Below are positions 46,532 to 54,256 of a stretch of 54,256 bases of DNA, one piece after another. Source of the stretch: Clostridia bacterium (lineage in GTDB: Bacteria; Bacillota; Clostridia; Christensenellales; Borkfalkiaceae). A program made the position numbers and the translations under genes. Each line of letters starts with the position of its first letter. Positions within the stretch are counted from its first letter, which is position 1. The stretch is from assembly GCA_029061155.1 (NCBI GenBank), contig JAIDSQ010000117.1, forward strand, positions 13,931 through 68,186. Reading direction: 5' to 3'. Below the pieces are notes generated by a model. That model had not been told where the DNA came from. It did no database searches and worked only from the letters and a program-made list of their open reading frames with translations.

Positions 46532-48065
46532 ACTTATTTACGTATCAAGCGTTTCGGCGTGTTTCGAACTTGAAAACAAAACCCCCTACTATAGTCCTGA
46601 AAGCTATAAGGTATTCCTTAACGGCAAACAGGTTGACGGCGAACACAAAGAAAATGTATTTTCGCTTTTTAACCTTGAACCCGATACCGAATATACGGTT
46701 ACCACGACCCTCGGCGATTACCAATTGAAGTTCTCCACGATACCAGAAACAGGCGTTGTGGACGTCAAGGACCTCGGCGCCAAAGCTGACGGCGTTGCGG
46801 ACGATACATATTACGTTCAGATGGCAATTGACAAGTGCCCCAAGGGCGGCAGGGTTTTACTCCGCGAAGGAACGTATTTTATCCGCCCCGTAGTTCTGAA
46901 GAGCGACATAACTTTTGAACTTAAAAAGGGCGCGAAACTTTTGGGCGACACGCTTGAAGAGCACTACCCCTTCATCAAGGCAACGACCGACGAGGACGGT
47001 GAAGAGAATATAAACGGCAGTTGGGAAGGCGAACCTTTCGACTGCCACCAGTCTTTCCTATCTGCATACAAGCAGAATAATTTTGCCGTTGTCGGCGAAG
47101 GTGTAATTGACGGCAACGCGCAGAACTCAACCTGGTGGGCGCAAACCAAAAACAGAAAGGTAGCCCGCCCGAGGCTTGTATTCCTTAACAGGTGCAAAAA
47201 TGTAGCCTTCCACGGCGTTACCTGCCAGAATTCCGCAGCATGGAATTTGCATCCCTTCTTCTCGAAAGATTTGGGTTTTTACGACCTGAAGATGATCAAC
47301 CCCAAAGTTTCACCCAATACCGACGGACTTAACCCCGAAAGTTGCGACAAAGTTGAAATTATCGGCTGTAAATTCTCGGTCGGTGACGACTGTTGCGCAA
47401 TCAAGAGCGGTAAACTCTATATGGGTATGAAATATAAGACGCCCGCAAGTAACCATACGTTAAGGAACAATCTGTTCCGCGACGGTCACGGTGCAATAGT
47501 TCTTGGCAGTGAGATGAGCGGCGGCGTAAAAAACCTTACCGTAGGGCAGTGTATATTTGAAAACACCGACAGAGGTCTGAGAATTAAGACCCGCCGCGGC
47601 AGAGGCAAATACGGCATAATCGACGGCGTTCTGTTTGAAAATATTAAGATGCGTGGCGTGCTTACTCCGCTCGTCATAAATATGTACTATTTCTGCGACC
47701 CCGACGGTCATACCGAGGCTGTATGGTCACGCGACCCTAAAATTCCCGTTGACGACGGTACGCCTTATCTCGGTAAATTCACTTTCCGCGATATCGAGTG
47801 CACCGACGTAGAATACTGTGCAGGTTACTTTGACGGTCTTGTCGAACAGCCTATAAAGGAAATCAATATCGAAAACGTTTCGTTCTCGTATAAGAAAGAC
47901 GCCCAGGCAGGCTTGCCTGCAATGCTCGAGCACGTCCGCGAGTACTGCAAGGAAGGCCTTTACGTTGACAATGTCCAAAAGCTTACTTTAAAAAACGTCA
48001 CGTTCGACGGCGTTGTGGGCGAAGAAATTATAAAAAAGAACTGCGGTAAAATTATAAAGGAATAA
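46524..48065 (+). CDS. Polygalacturonase-like glycoside hydrolase family 28, predicted cytoplasmic
   Basis: VVDVKDLGAKADGVADDTYYVQMAIDKCPKGGRVLLREGTYF; NTDGLNPESCDKVEIIGCKFSVGDDCCAIKSG; GHGAIVLGSEMSGGVKNL; RIKTRRGRGKYG; no signal peptide. Confidence 0.93.
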   Translation: MFKLIYVSSVSACFELENKTPYYSPESYKVFLNGKQVDGEHKENVFSLFNLEPDTEYTVTTTLGDYQLKFSTIPETGVVDVKDLGAKADGVADDTYYVQMAIDKCPKGGRVLLREGTYFIRPVVLKSDITFELKKGAKLLGDTLEEHYPFIKATTDEDGEENINGSWEGEPFDCHQSFLSAYKQNNFAVVGEGVIDGNAQNSTWWAQTKNRKVARPRLVFLNRCKNVAFHGVTCQNSAAWNLHPFFSKDLGFYDLKMINPKVSPNTDGLNPESCDKVEIIGCKFSVGDDCCAIKSGKLYMGMKYKTPASNHTLRNNLFRDGHGAIVLGSEMSGGVKNLTVGQCIFENTDRGLRIKTRRGRGKYGIIDGVLFENIKMRGVLTPLVINMYYFCDPDGHTEAVWSRDPKIPVDDGTPYLGKFTFRDIECTDVEYCAGYFDGLVEQPIKEINIENVSFSYKKDAQAGLPAMLEHVREYCKEGLYVDNVQKLTLKNVTFDGVVGEEIIKKNCGKIIKE

Positions 48066-48081
48066 TACTAAGGGGGGAAAT

Positions 48082-49215
48082 ATGAATTATTCCGTAATTG
48101 ATAAATACATAGACCGTCTTATCGAAGATACCGTGCCTGAGGCTCCTATCTGGAACATCGAGAACATAAAGCACGGCAAAGCTCCCGGCTGGAACTATAT
48201 TGACGGCTGTATGATGACCTCGCTGTACACCATTTATCAGCGCACGGGCAATAAAAAATATCTTGAATTTATCGACAAATTTGTTGACTATTACGTGTTT
48301 GAGGACGGCTTGATACGCGGGTATAAGCTCGACACTTACAACGTTGATAATCTCAACGAAGGCAGAGTGCTTTTCGATTTATACCGCGAAACAGGCAACC
48401 CCAAGTACAAGAAGGCAATTGAACTTTTGTATAAACAGGTTACCGAACAGCCCCGCACGGATATAGGCAATTTCTGGCACAAGTTAATTTATCCCAATCA
48501 GGTATGGCTTGACGGACTTTACATGGCGCAGGTTTTCTACACCCGCTATGAAACGGAGTTCAACGGCGGCAAGAACTATGCGGACATCGTAAAACAGTTT
48601 GAAAACGTTTACGACAATATGTACGACAAGCAAAAGAGACTGTATTACCACGGCTGGGACTATTCCAAAACGGCTTTCTGGAGCGATAAGGAAACGGGAC
48701 TTTCCAAGAGTTTCTGGCTCCGCTCGGTCGGCTGGTACACCGTAGGGCTTGTGGACGCGATAGGTTATTTCGCGGACGATGCAACGGAGCTTAAAGCAAG
48801 GCTTATAAAGATATTCAAAGACACAATCGAAGGACTTGAAAGGTATATAGACCCCGACAAGAAAATGTTCTGGCAGGTTGTAGACCAGGGCGGAAGAGAG
48901 GGCAACTATCTTGAAACTTCCGGCAGTGCAATGATAGCGTACGCTATGATGAAGGGCGCTCGTCTCGGCTTTGTGGATAAAAAGTTCGCAAAGGTGGGCG
49001 AAGAGGTGTTCAACGGTATTTGCAAAGAATATCTTACAGAAACGGACGGCAAACTCAACCTCGGCGGTATCTGTTTAATGGCAGGACTTGGACCTGAAAC
49101 CAACAGAAAGCGCGATGGTTCGTACGAATACTACATTTCCGAACCTATCGTTGAAAACGACGCCAAGGGCACGGGACCTTTCGTAATGGCTTATACTGAA
49201 ATAAAGCAACTTTAA
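48082..49215 (+). CDS. Unsaturated rhamnogalacturonyl/glucuronyl hydrolase (GH105)
   Basis: WNYIDGCMMTSLYTIYQRTGNKKYLEFIDKFVDYYV; NLNEGRVLFDLYRETG; WLDGLYMAQVFY; SFWLRSVGWYTVGLVDAIGYF; QVVDQGGREGNYLETSGSAMIAYAMMKG. Confidence 0.93.
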   Translation: MNYSVIDKYIDRLIEDTVPEAPIWNIENIKHGKAPGWNYIDGCMMTSLYTIYQRTGNKKYLEFIDKFVDYYVFEDGLIRGYKLDTYNVDNLNEGRVLFDLYRETGNPKYKKAIELLYKQVTEQPRTDIGNFWHKLIYPNQVWLDGLYMAQVFYTRYETEFNGGKNYADIVKQFENVYDNMYDKQKRLYYHGWDYSKTAFWSDKETGLSKSFWLRSVGWYTVGLVDAIGYFADDATELKARLIKIFKDTIEGLERYIDPDKKMFWQVVDQGGREGNYLETSGSAMIAYAMMKGARLGFVDKKFAKVGEEVFNGICKEYLTETDGKLNLGGICLMAGLGPETNRKRDGSYEYYISEPIVENDAKGTGPFVMAYTEIKQL

Positions 49216-49223
49216 TAAAAATA

Positions 49224-49259
49224 AACGGCGCAAGCGTTACTCCGCTTGCGCCGTTTTTT
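49224..49259 (+). terminator. Intrinsic terminator after GH105
   Basis: AACGGCGCAAGCG-ttactc-CGCTTGCGCCGTT then TTTT. Confidence 0.9.
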
Positions 49260-49728
49260 ATATTATGTATTTCATAGGCGTAAATTTTATTCCGTCTATT
49301 TCCTGTTCCTCCGAGAGCGGTGTAAAACCTGTATGTAGGTAAAATGGCTTTCCGTATGGTGACGAGTTGAGCGTAATTTCATGTAAATCAGGATTTTCGC
49401 TTAACAAGTCCTTAACTAAAAAACGGAAAATAGCAGTTGCTACACCATGTCTATGGTATTCTTTTTTTACAAAAGCAAGATTAATATGCGTTTTATTGGA
49501 ACGCATACCAATAATACCTATAAGCTTACCGTTGTCGAAAGCGCCGTATATAGGGCAAGCTCCGCTTTTGCAGTTATTAATGAATGTTGAATTTTCTATT
49601 ATATCTTGCTTAAAAGTCTCTACCCCTTTGGAACTGTAATCAGGCGCCTCGAACTGCATAAAAACTTCCAATGCAAGTTCAAGTGCATCATTTACCTCGT
49701 CAGCCGTTATTTTTCTGATAATGTACAT
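49258..49728 (-). CDS. GNAT family N-acetyltransferase
   Basis: INLAFVKKEYHRHGVATAIFRFLVKDLL; HEITLNSSPYGKPFYLHTGFTPL. Confidence 0.88.
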   Translation of the reverse strand: MYIIRKITADEVNDALELALEVFMQFEAPDYSSKGVETFKQDIIENSTFINNCKSGACPIYGAFDNGKLIGIIGMRSNKTHINLAFVKKEYHRHGVATAIFRFLVKDLLSENPDLHEITLNSSPYGKPFYLHTGFTPLSEEQEIDGIKFTPMKYII

Positions 49729-49743
49729 AGTCTCTCCGTCAAA

Positions 49744-50412
49744 TCAGTTTTTGCCGTTTATTTCTTCAACCATTTGCTTTATGAACGTTTCCATAAACTC
49801 AAGTCTTGATTTTGCAATTTTCTTTGCAGTATGCGTGTACATTTTTTCGGGCAAAAGCTTGAACTTTAACTCGTACTCCATCTGAAAGCTGTGTTTGCTG
49901 ATATCTTTTATTCGCCCGCCTATCTTTCCCCTGACTAAGTTTTCTTTAACGTAATCTTCGACCGAGCCGTTGTAGTACAGTGTTTCACCGACCTTTCCCG
50001 CTATCGCAAACGAGCGGGCAATGCCTATTGCGCCCAAAGCGTCAAGCTTGTCAGCGTCGAATAAAATTTTGGCTTCCAAAGTCGCGGGCTGATTGTCAGC
50101 GCGGTATCTGTGAGTCGAAATTACGTATTTTACCGCTTGCGCAAATTGCTCGCCGTATCCAAAGTCACGCAGAATTTTGTAAGCCATATCCGCTCCTAAA
50201 ATTGCATGGTCGGTTTTTCCGCTGTCGTCCTTGTCCTCTTGCGCGCGTGCAATATCGTGCAATAAGCTTGAAACTTGCAAAACTTCAAGGTCTGCGCCCT
50301 GTTCACTTTTTGCAATGAGCATACAGTTATTGTAAACCCTTATAGTATGGTCGTAGTCGTGCGCGCAATCCTTTAAAATTTCTTTTACAATATCTTTTAT
50401 CTTTTCAAGCAT
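49744..50412 (-). CDS. HD-domain phosphohydrolase
   Basis: CAHDYDHTIRVYNNCMLIA; VSSLLHDIARAQEDK; KILFDADKLDALGAIGIARSF. Confidence 0.88.
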   Translation of the reverse strand: MLEKIKDIVKEILKDCAHDYDHTIRVYNNCMLIAKSEQGADLEVLQVSSLLHDIARAQEDKDDSGKTDHAILGADMAYKILRDFGYGEQFAQAVKYVISTHRYRADNQPATLEAKILFDADKLDALGAIGIARSFAIAGKVGETLYYNGSVEDYVKENLVRGKIGGRIKDISKHSFQMEYELKFKLLPEKMYTHTAKKIAKSRLEFMETFIKQMVEEINGKN

Positions 50413-50471
50413 AGTCGTTTACACCTCTCAGTTCATTATATCAGGCTTAAAAGCAAAAAGCAATTTAAAAG

Positions 50472-50483
50472 TTACATATGTAA
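50472..50483. promoter_or_regulatory. Palindrome upstream of the XRE/G-repeat gene promoter
   Basis: TTACATATGTAA, 12-bp perfect palindrome just upstream of the -35. Confidence 0.4.
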
Positions 50484-50495
50484 AGTTGAGGAATG

Positions 50496-50524
50496 TTGAA
50501 AAAAATTGTTGGTAGTGGTATAAT
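50496..50524 (+). promoter_or_regulatory. Promoter of the XRE/G-repeat gene
   Basis: TTGAAA, 17-nt spacer, TATAAT. Confidence 0.65.
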
Positions 50525-50552
50525 CGGAGCATAATAAACTTGGGGGGGTATT

Positions 50553-51350
50553 ATGACTACGGGTGAAAAGATTGCAAAATGCAGAAAAGAAAAGGGGCTT
50601 ACGCAGGAACAGCTTGCCCAAACGCTTGGCGTTACCCGTCAGGCGGTTTCAAGGTGGGAAGGGGATATCGCTTTTCCCGAAACGGATAACCTTACTAAAA
50701 TGTGCCGTTTGTTCGGCGTCAGTTGTGACTGGCTTTTGAACTATGACGGAGAAGAACAGCAACCTGACCAAAGCGATAACAGGGGCGTCTTCGTTTTTGA
50801 TTTTAAAGACCTTCATTTCGAGTATAAAAGCAAAGCACACTGTGGAAAACTTCCTTTAGTGCATATAAACATAGGCTTGGGCAGAGTTGCAAAGGGCGTG
50901 TTCGCTTTGGGGCTTGTGGCCGTGGGGCTTGTTTCCGTCGGCATAGTAAGTCTGGGCTTGCTTGCGATAGGCTGTATCTGTCTGGGGCTTATTGCCTTCG
51001 GTTCGCTTTCCGCAGGAGTAATAGCGTTCGGCGGGGTTGCGCTCGGAATAATTGCATTGGGCGGGCTTGCCGTGGGCGCGTTCTCAATGGGCGGCTGTGC
51101 CGTGGGGCTGTTCGCCTGCGGTGGGTATGCCTCGGGTAGTTTTGTCGCTGTGGGCGACGTCGCCGTCGGTGGAATTGCTATCGGCGACACGAGCGCGCAG
51201 GGCAGTATTCTGTCCGTGCTTAAACCCGATTACGCCGACATGAAAGAAATACTTGCGCAAAAGTTTGACGAAATACCAAAAATCTGGTCTGTATTCACTT
51301 CCTGGATAAAATCACTCGCCGACGGATTTATGTTTACAAGAAAAATTTAA
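50553..51350 (+). CDS. XRE-family HTH protein with C-terminal glycine-periodic (G-x4) repeat domain
   Basis: KIAKCRKEKGLTQEQLAQTLGVTRQAVSRWEGDIAFPETDNLTKMCRLFGVSCDWLL HTH; then GLVAVGLVSVGIVSLGLLAIGCICLGLIAFGSLSAG.... Confidence 0.88.
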   Translation: MTTGEKIAKCRKEKGLTQEQLAQTLGVTRQAVSRWEGDIAFPETDNLTKMCRLFGVSCDWLLNYDGEEQQPDQSDNRGVFVFDFKDLHFEYKSKAHCGKLPLVHINIGLGRVAKGVFALGLVAVGLVSVGIVSLGLLAIGCICLGLIAFGSLSAGVIAFGGVALGIIALGGLAVGAFSMGGCAVGLFACGGYASGSFVAVGDVAVGGIAIGDTSAQGSILSVLKPDYADMKEILAQKFDEIPKIWSVFTSWIKSLADGFMFTRKI

Positions 51351-51379
51351 AAATTTTTTAAAAAAGTTTGAAAAAACGC

Positions 51380-51410
51380 TTGCTCGTTACGTTACGTAAT
51401 GTGCTACGGT
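51380..51410 (+). promoter_or_regulatory. MerR-type promoter with 19-bp spacer and dyad
   Basis: TTGCTC (51380-51385), 19-nt spacer containing TTACGTAA-centred dyad, TACGGT (51405-51410), just upstream of the merR-family gene. Confidence 0.55.
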
Positions 51411-51429
51411 GTAGCCACAGGAGGTAAGT

Positions 51430-52146
51430 ATGTCATATTCTACGGGCGAAATAGCAGAGCTTTGCGGTGTTACGGTGCGGACGGTGCAGTACTACGACAG
51501 GGAGGGGCTTTTAAAACCGGAAGGTTTTTCCGAAGGCGGGAGAAGGCTTTACGGCGACGACAGTTTGAAAACGTTGCAGATTATCTGCATGTATAAACAG
51601 TTGGGGTTAAGCCTTTCCGACATCAAAAGCGTTTTAGCCGAGCAGGACAACGGCGCCGAAATTCTCATTCGTATTCTGAACGAAAGGGAAAAAAGTCTTG
51701 ACGAGGAGATAAAACAAAAACTTTCCTGCCGTGACAGCGTGCGCGTTATAAAAAAGCACTTATCCGAAGGCAGTGCTATGTCCCGAAATACTTTCTTTGA
51801 CGTACAGACAATTATGGAAGGCAGAAAAAAACAGCTATGGACTTACGTTAGTATGGGGCTTGTCGGACTTTTAACGGACGCAGGGATAATAGCTACAATC
51901 GTACTTTGGGCAACTATGGGTTTATGGATTCCGTTTGCGGTAGTCATGCCCTGCGCGGTTGCGCTTACCGCGATTATCGTTGCGGTTGCATATAAAAACC
52001 TTGCATATATCTGCTGTGAATGCGGTAAAAAGTTCAGACCCAAGTTTTCGGAATTCTTTTTCGGCAATCACACGTTTAAAACGCGCAAATGTACCTGTAC
52101 ACATTGCGGTGCAAATAAATTCCATACCGAAACATATTCGGACTAA
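51430..52146 (+). CDS. MerR-family regulator with TM helices and C-terminal zinc-ribbon-like motif
   Basis: YSTGEIAELCGVTVRTVQYYDREGLLKPEGFSEGGRRLYGDDSLKTLQII; two TM segments; CCECGKKF...KCTCTHCG. Confidence 0.9.
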   Translation: MSYSTGEIAELCGVTVRTVQYYDREGLLKPEGFSEGGRRLYGDDSLKTLQIICMYKQLGLSLSDIKSVLAEQDNGAEILIRILNEREKSLDEEIKQKLSCRDSVRVIKKHLSEGSAMSRNTFFDVQTIMEGRKKQLWTYVSMGLVGLLTDAGIIATIVLWATMGLWIPFAVVMPCAVALTAIIVAVAYKNLAYICCECGKKFRPKFSEFFFGNHTFKTRKCTCTHCGANKFHTETYSD

Positions 52147-52154
52147 ATTGAAAG

Positions 52155-52190
52155 ATGCCCGCGCACGTACCGTGCGCGGGCATTAATATT
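52155..52190 (+). terminator. Intrinsic terminator after the MerR gene
   Basis: ATGCCCGCGCACG-tac-CGTGCGCGGGCAT; moderate T-rich tail. Confidence 0.75.
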
Positions 52191-52217
52191 TTACCGCGCA
52201 AATTAATATAATACCGT

Positions 52218-53717
52218 ATGGCACAGGAAAGATTTAAATCGCGGGGAGGATTTATCCTCGCGTGCGTGGGCGCGGCGGTAGGACTCGGCGACTCGCTCCG
52301 TTTCCCCGGACTATGCGCAAAGTACGGCGGCGGTACCTTTTTATTAATTTACTTTGTCGCGCTTATTTTAATAGGAATACCCGTTCTCAACGCGGAAATA
52401 GCGCTGGGCAGAAAGTTCCGCGCGGGCGCGCCAAAATGTATGGCAAGCCTCAATAAAAAAGCCGAACCGCTCGGCTGGGCGTCGTCTTTTAACTCGCTTA
52501 TAGTGGCGGTTTTATATGCGGGCATACTCGGCTGGATAATTGCAATGCTTATAAAAATTATCCCGCTGTGCAAAGCCTCGACCTCAATGACCCATACCGA
52601 GGTGACAAACTACTTTTTTGACAACGTTTCGGGACATGAGTTTTCACCGCTCATTTTCGTATGCCTCATTGCCGCTTGGGGACTGATGTATTTGTGTTTG
52701 AGAGGCGGGGCGGGCTCGCTTGCAAAGGCTGCTAAGTTTACCGTAATTCTTCCCGTCGTGCTTTTGACTTTTTTAGCCGTGCGCGGACTTCTGTATAATA
52801 ACAGCGGAGAGGCGATGTATGCGCTTTTCGTGCCCGACTTTTCGGCGCTCGGTGACGCCGAGCTTTGGCTTAACGCTGTTGGGCAGGTGTTCTTTTCGCT
52901 GTCCGTATTAGTCGGAATAATGCCCGCATACGGCGCGTATCTGCCCGAACGCACCAACGTTTTTCGCGACAGTATGATAATAGCATTTACCGACTTTTTC
53001 ATTTCCGTTCTGTCGTCGGTCGTTCTGTTCACCACCCTGTACGGTTGCGGACTTCAGGACTCAATCTCGCAGTCGGGAATAATGATTGCCTTTATGGTTT
53101 ACCCCGCGGCAATTACGGTAGTTTTCGGCGCGGGCAACACCGCTTTAAACGCTATCGTGGGAATACTTTTTTACCTGTCGCTTGCAATGATGGCGACTCA
53201 GTCGTCCGTTTCCATGGTGGAGGCGGTTGCAAATCCTCTTTCGGAAAAGTTTTCTCTTAATAAAAAGAAGGTTGCGGGCTCAATTTGTTTAATCGGCGGC
53301 GCGATAAGCATAGTTTTTGCAACGCCGTACGCGGCGCAGGCGCTGGATATTGCCGACCATTTTGCCAACTATTTCAATATACTGTTTTTGGGCATAGCCG
53401 AATGTGCGCTCATAGGCGCATACGCAAAGAGCGTCAATCTGGCGGGCGAAATAAACCTTTACACCCGCAGGCTGAAAATGCCGCAAAAACCGCTTGAAAT
53501 ATCTTTAAAATACCTTGCACCGACCGCGCTTACCTGCCTTTTACTGTGGGGAATTTATCACCTTATCTTTGTCGAAGGATTTTTATACGGCGGTTATCCC
53601 GTCTGGGCGCAGGCGGTATTCGGCTGGTTCGTAAGTCTTGCCGTACTTTCGTCCGGGTTCGTTATCTGCGCTTTGCCACTCCGCCGAAGGAAATTTATAT
53701 TGACAAAAAAAGCGTAA
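52218..53717 (+). CDS. Sodium-dependent neurotransmitter:sodium symporter (NSS/SNF) family protein
   Basis: SRGGFILACVGAAVGLGDSLRFPGLCAKYGGGTFLLIYFVALILIGIPVLNAEIALG. Confidence 0.93.
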   Translation: MAQERFKSRGGFILACVGAAVGLGDSLRFPGLCAKYGGGTFLLIYFVALILIGIPVLNAEIALGRKFRAGAPKCMASLNKKAEPLGWASSFNSLIVAVLYAGILGWIIAMLIKIIPLCKASTSMTHTEVTNYFFDNVSGHEFSPLIFVCLIAAWGLMYLCLRGGAGSLAKAAKFTVILPVVLLTFLAVRGLLYNNSGEAMYALFVPDFSALGDAELWLNAVGQVFFSLSVLVGIMPAYGAYLPERTNVFRDSMIIAFTDFFISVLSSVVLFTTLYGCGLQDSISQSGIMIAFMVYPAAITVVFGAGNTALNAIVGILFYLSLAMMATQSSVSMVEAVANPLSEKFSLNKKKVAGSICLIGGAISIVFATPYAAQALDIADHFANYFNILFLGIAECALIGAYAKSVNLAGEINLYTRRLKMPQKPLEISLKYLAPTALTCLLLWGIYHLIFVEGFLYGGYPVWAQAVFGWFVSLAVLSSGFVICALPLRRRKFILTKKA

Positions 53718-53748
53718 GAGTTTATAATTAAAATACACGGAGGAAGAA

Positions 53749-54256
53749 ATGAAAAGGACGCTCGGATATTTAAAACCATATAAGAGTACGGTCGCCTGGA
53801 CGCTCGTCATAAAGTTTATAGGTTCGGTATCCGAATTGTTCCTTCCCATGCTCCTCGAATACATAATCAACGACGCAGTGCCCGCAGGCGACGTAACCTT
53901 AACCGCGCTTTTGGGCGTGGGGATGTTCGTGTGCGCGCTCGGCGCGCTGTTCGGCAATATAATTGCGAACAGACTTTCCGTCAAAGCCTCGGGCAATATG
54001 ACGCACGATTTAAGGTACGACCTGTTTGAAAAGACTACCTACTTAAAGTGCGGTCAGGTGGACGAGTACGGCATACCTTCGCTCGTTTCGAGAATGACGA
54101 GCGATACATACCACGTAAACAAGATGGTTGCGCAGACTATGCGTATGGGTGTGCGCGCGCCCATTCTGCTTATAGGCGGAGTGCTGTTAACTTTCATTCT
54201 CGACTCCATTCTTGCCCTCGTACTTTTAGCGACGGTTCCCTTTGTGGCAATCGCGC
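53749..54256 (+). CDS. ABC exporter (TM-ATPase half-transporter), 5' part, truncated by window end
   Basis: MKRTLGYLKPYKSTVAWTLVIKFIGSVSELFLPMLLEYIINDAVPAGD...ASGNMTHDLRYDLFEKTTYL...SLVSRMTSDT; GGAGG RBS. Confidence 0.85.
   Translation, partial: MKRTLGYLKPYKSTVAWTLVIKFIGSVSELFLPMLLEYIINDAVPAGDVTLTALLGVGMFVCALGALFGNIIANRLSVKASGNMTHDLRYDLFEKTTYLKCGQVDEYGIPSLVSRMTSDTYHVNKMVAQTMRMGVRAPILLIGGVLLTFILDSILALVLLATVPFVAIA

Overview
The window appears to be one contiguous chromosomal segment from a Firmicutes/Clostridia-like anaerobe; that assignment is inferred from family content and RBS style and was not tested. Main content: (1) the 3' end of a CobW/COG0523 GTPase with a tandem His/Cys/Asp/Glu metal-binding repeat, followed by a second P-loop GTPase; (2) an XRE-cupin regulator plus potABCD-type polyamine ABC operon behind a consensus promoter and a duplicated palindromic operator; (3) about 40 kb of pectin, uronate and pentose catabolism: GH43, MATE, CE4-like deacetylase, kduD, kdgA (fused to a C-terminal VOC-like domain), kdgK, a TIM-barrel isomerase, kduI, an MsmK/UgpC-type ATPase, uxaB, uxaA and uxaC. 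An eight-gene minus-strand operon follows (CE8 pectinesterase, DUF4038/GH140-like, MFS, GH3, FucI/AraA-like isomerase, transketolase, FGGY kinase, unassigned putative glycosidase). Then comes a plus-strand ABC importer operon (LplB/LplC-type permeases, a 948-aa binding protein, its own ATPase, five uncharacterised polytopic membrane proteins) leading into GH28 and GH105; (4) a housekeeping/regulatory tail: GNAT, HD, an XRE protein with about 19 G-x4 repeats, a MerR regulator with TM helices and a zinc ribbon, an NSS symporter and the start of an ABC exporter. No tRNA, rRNA, CRISPR array, transposase or phage module was recognised. Best candidates for something undescribed: the expanded ABC importer feeding an apparently all-cytoplasmic pectin-degradation set, a roughly 120-bp intergenic repeat family with a covarying hairpin, the kdgA-VOC fusion, and a possible apiose or pentose pathway in the minus-strand operon. 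All family calls come from reading motifs by eye; no database search was run.
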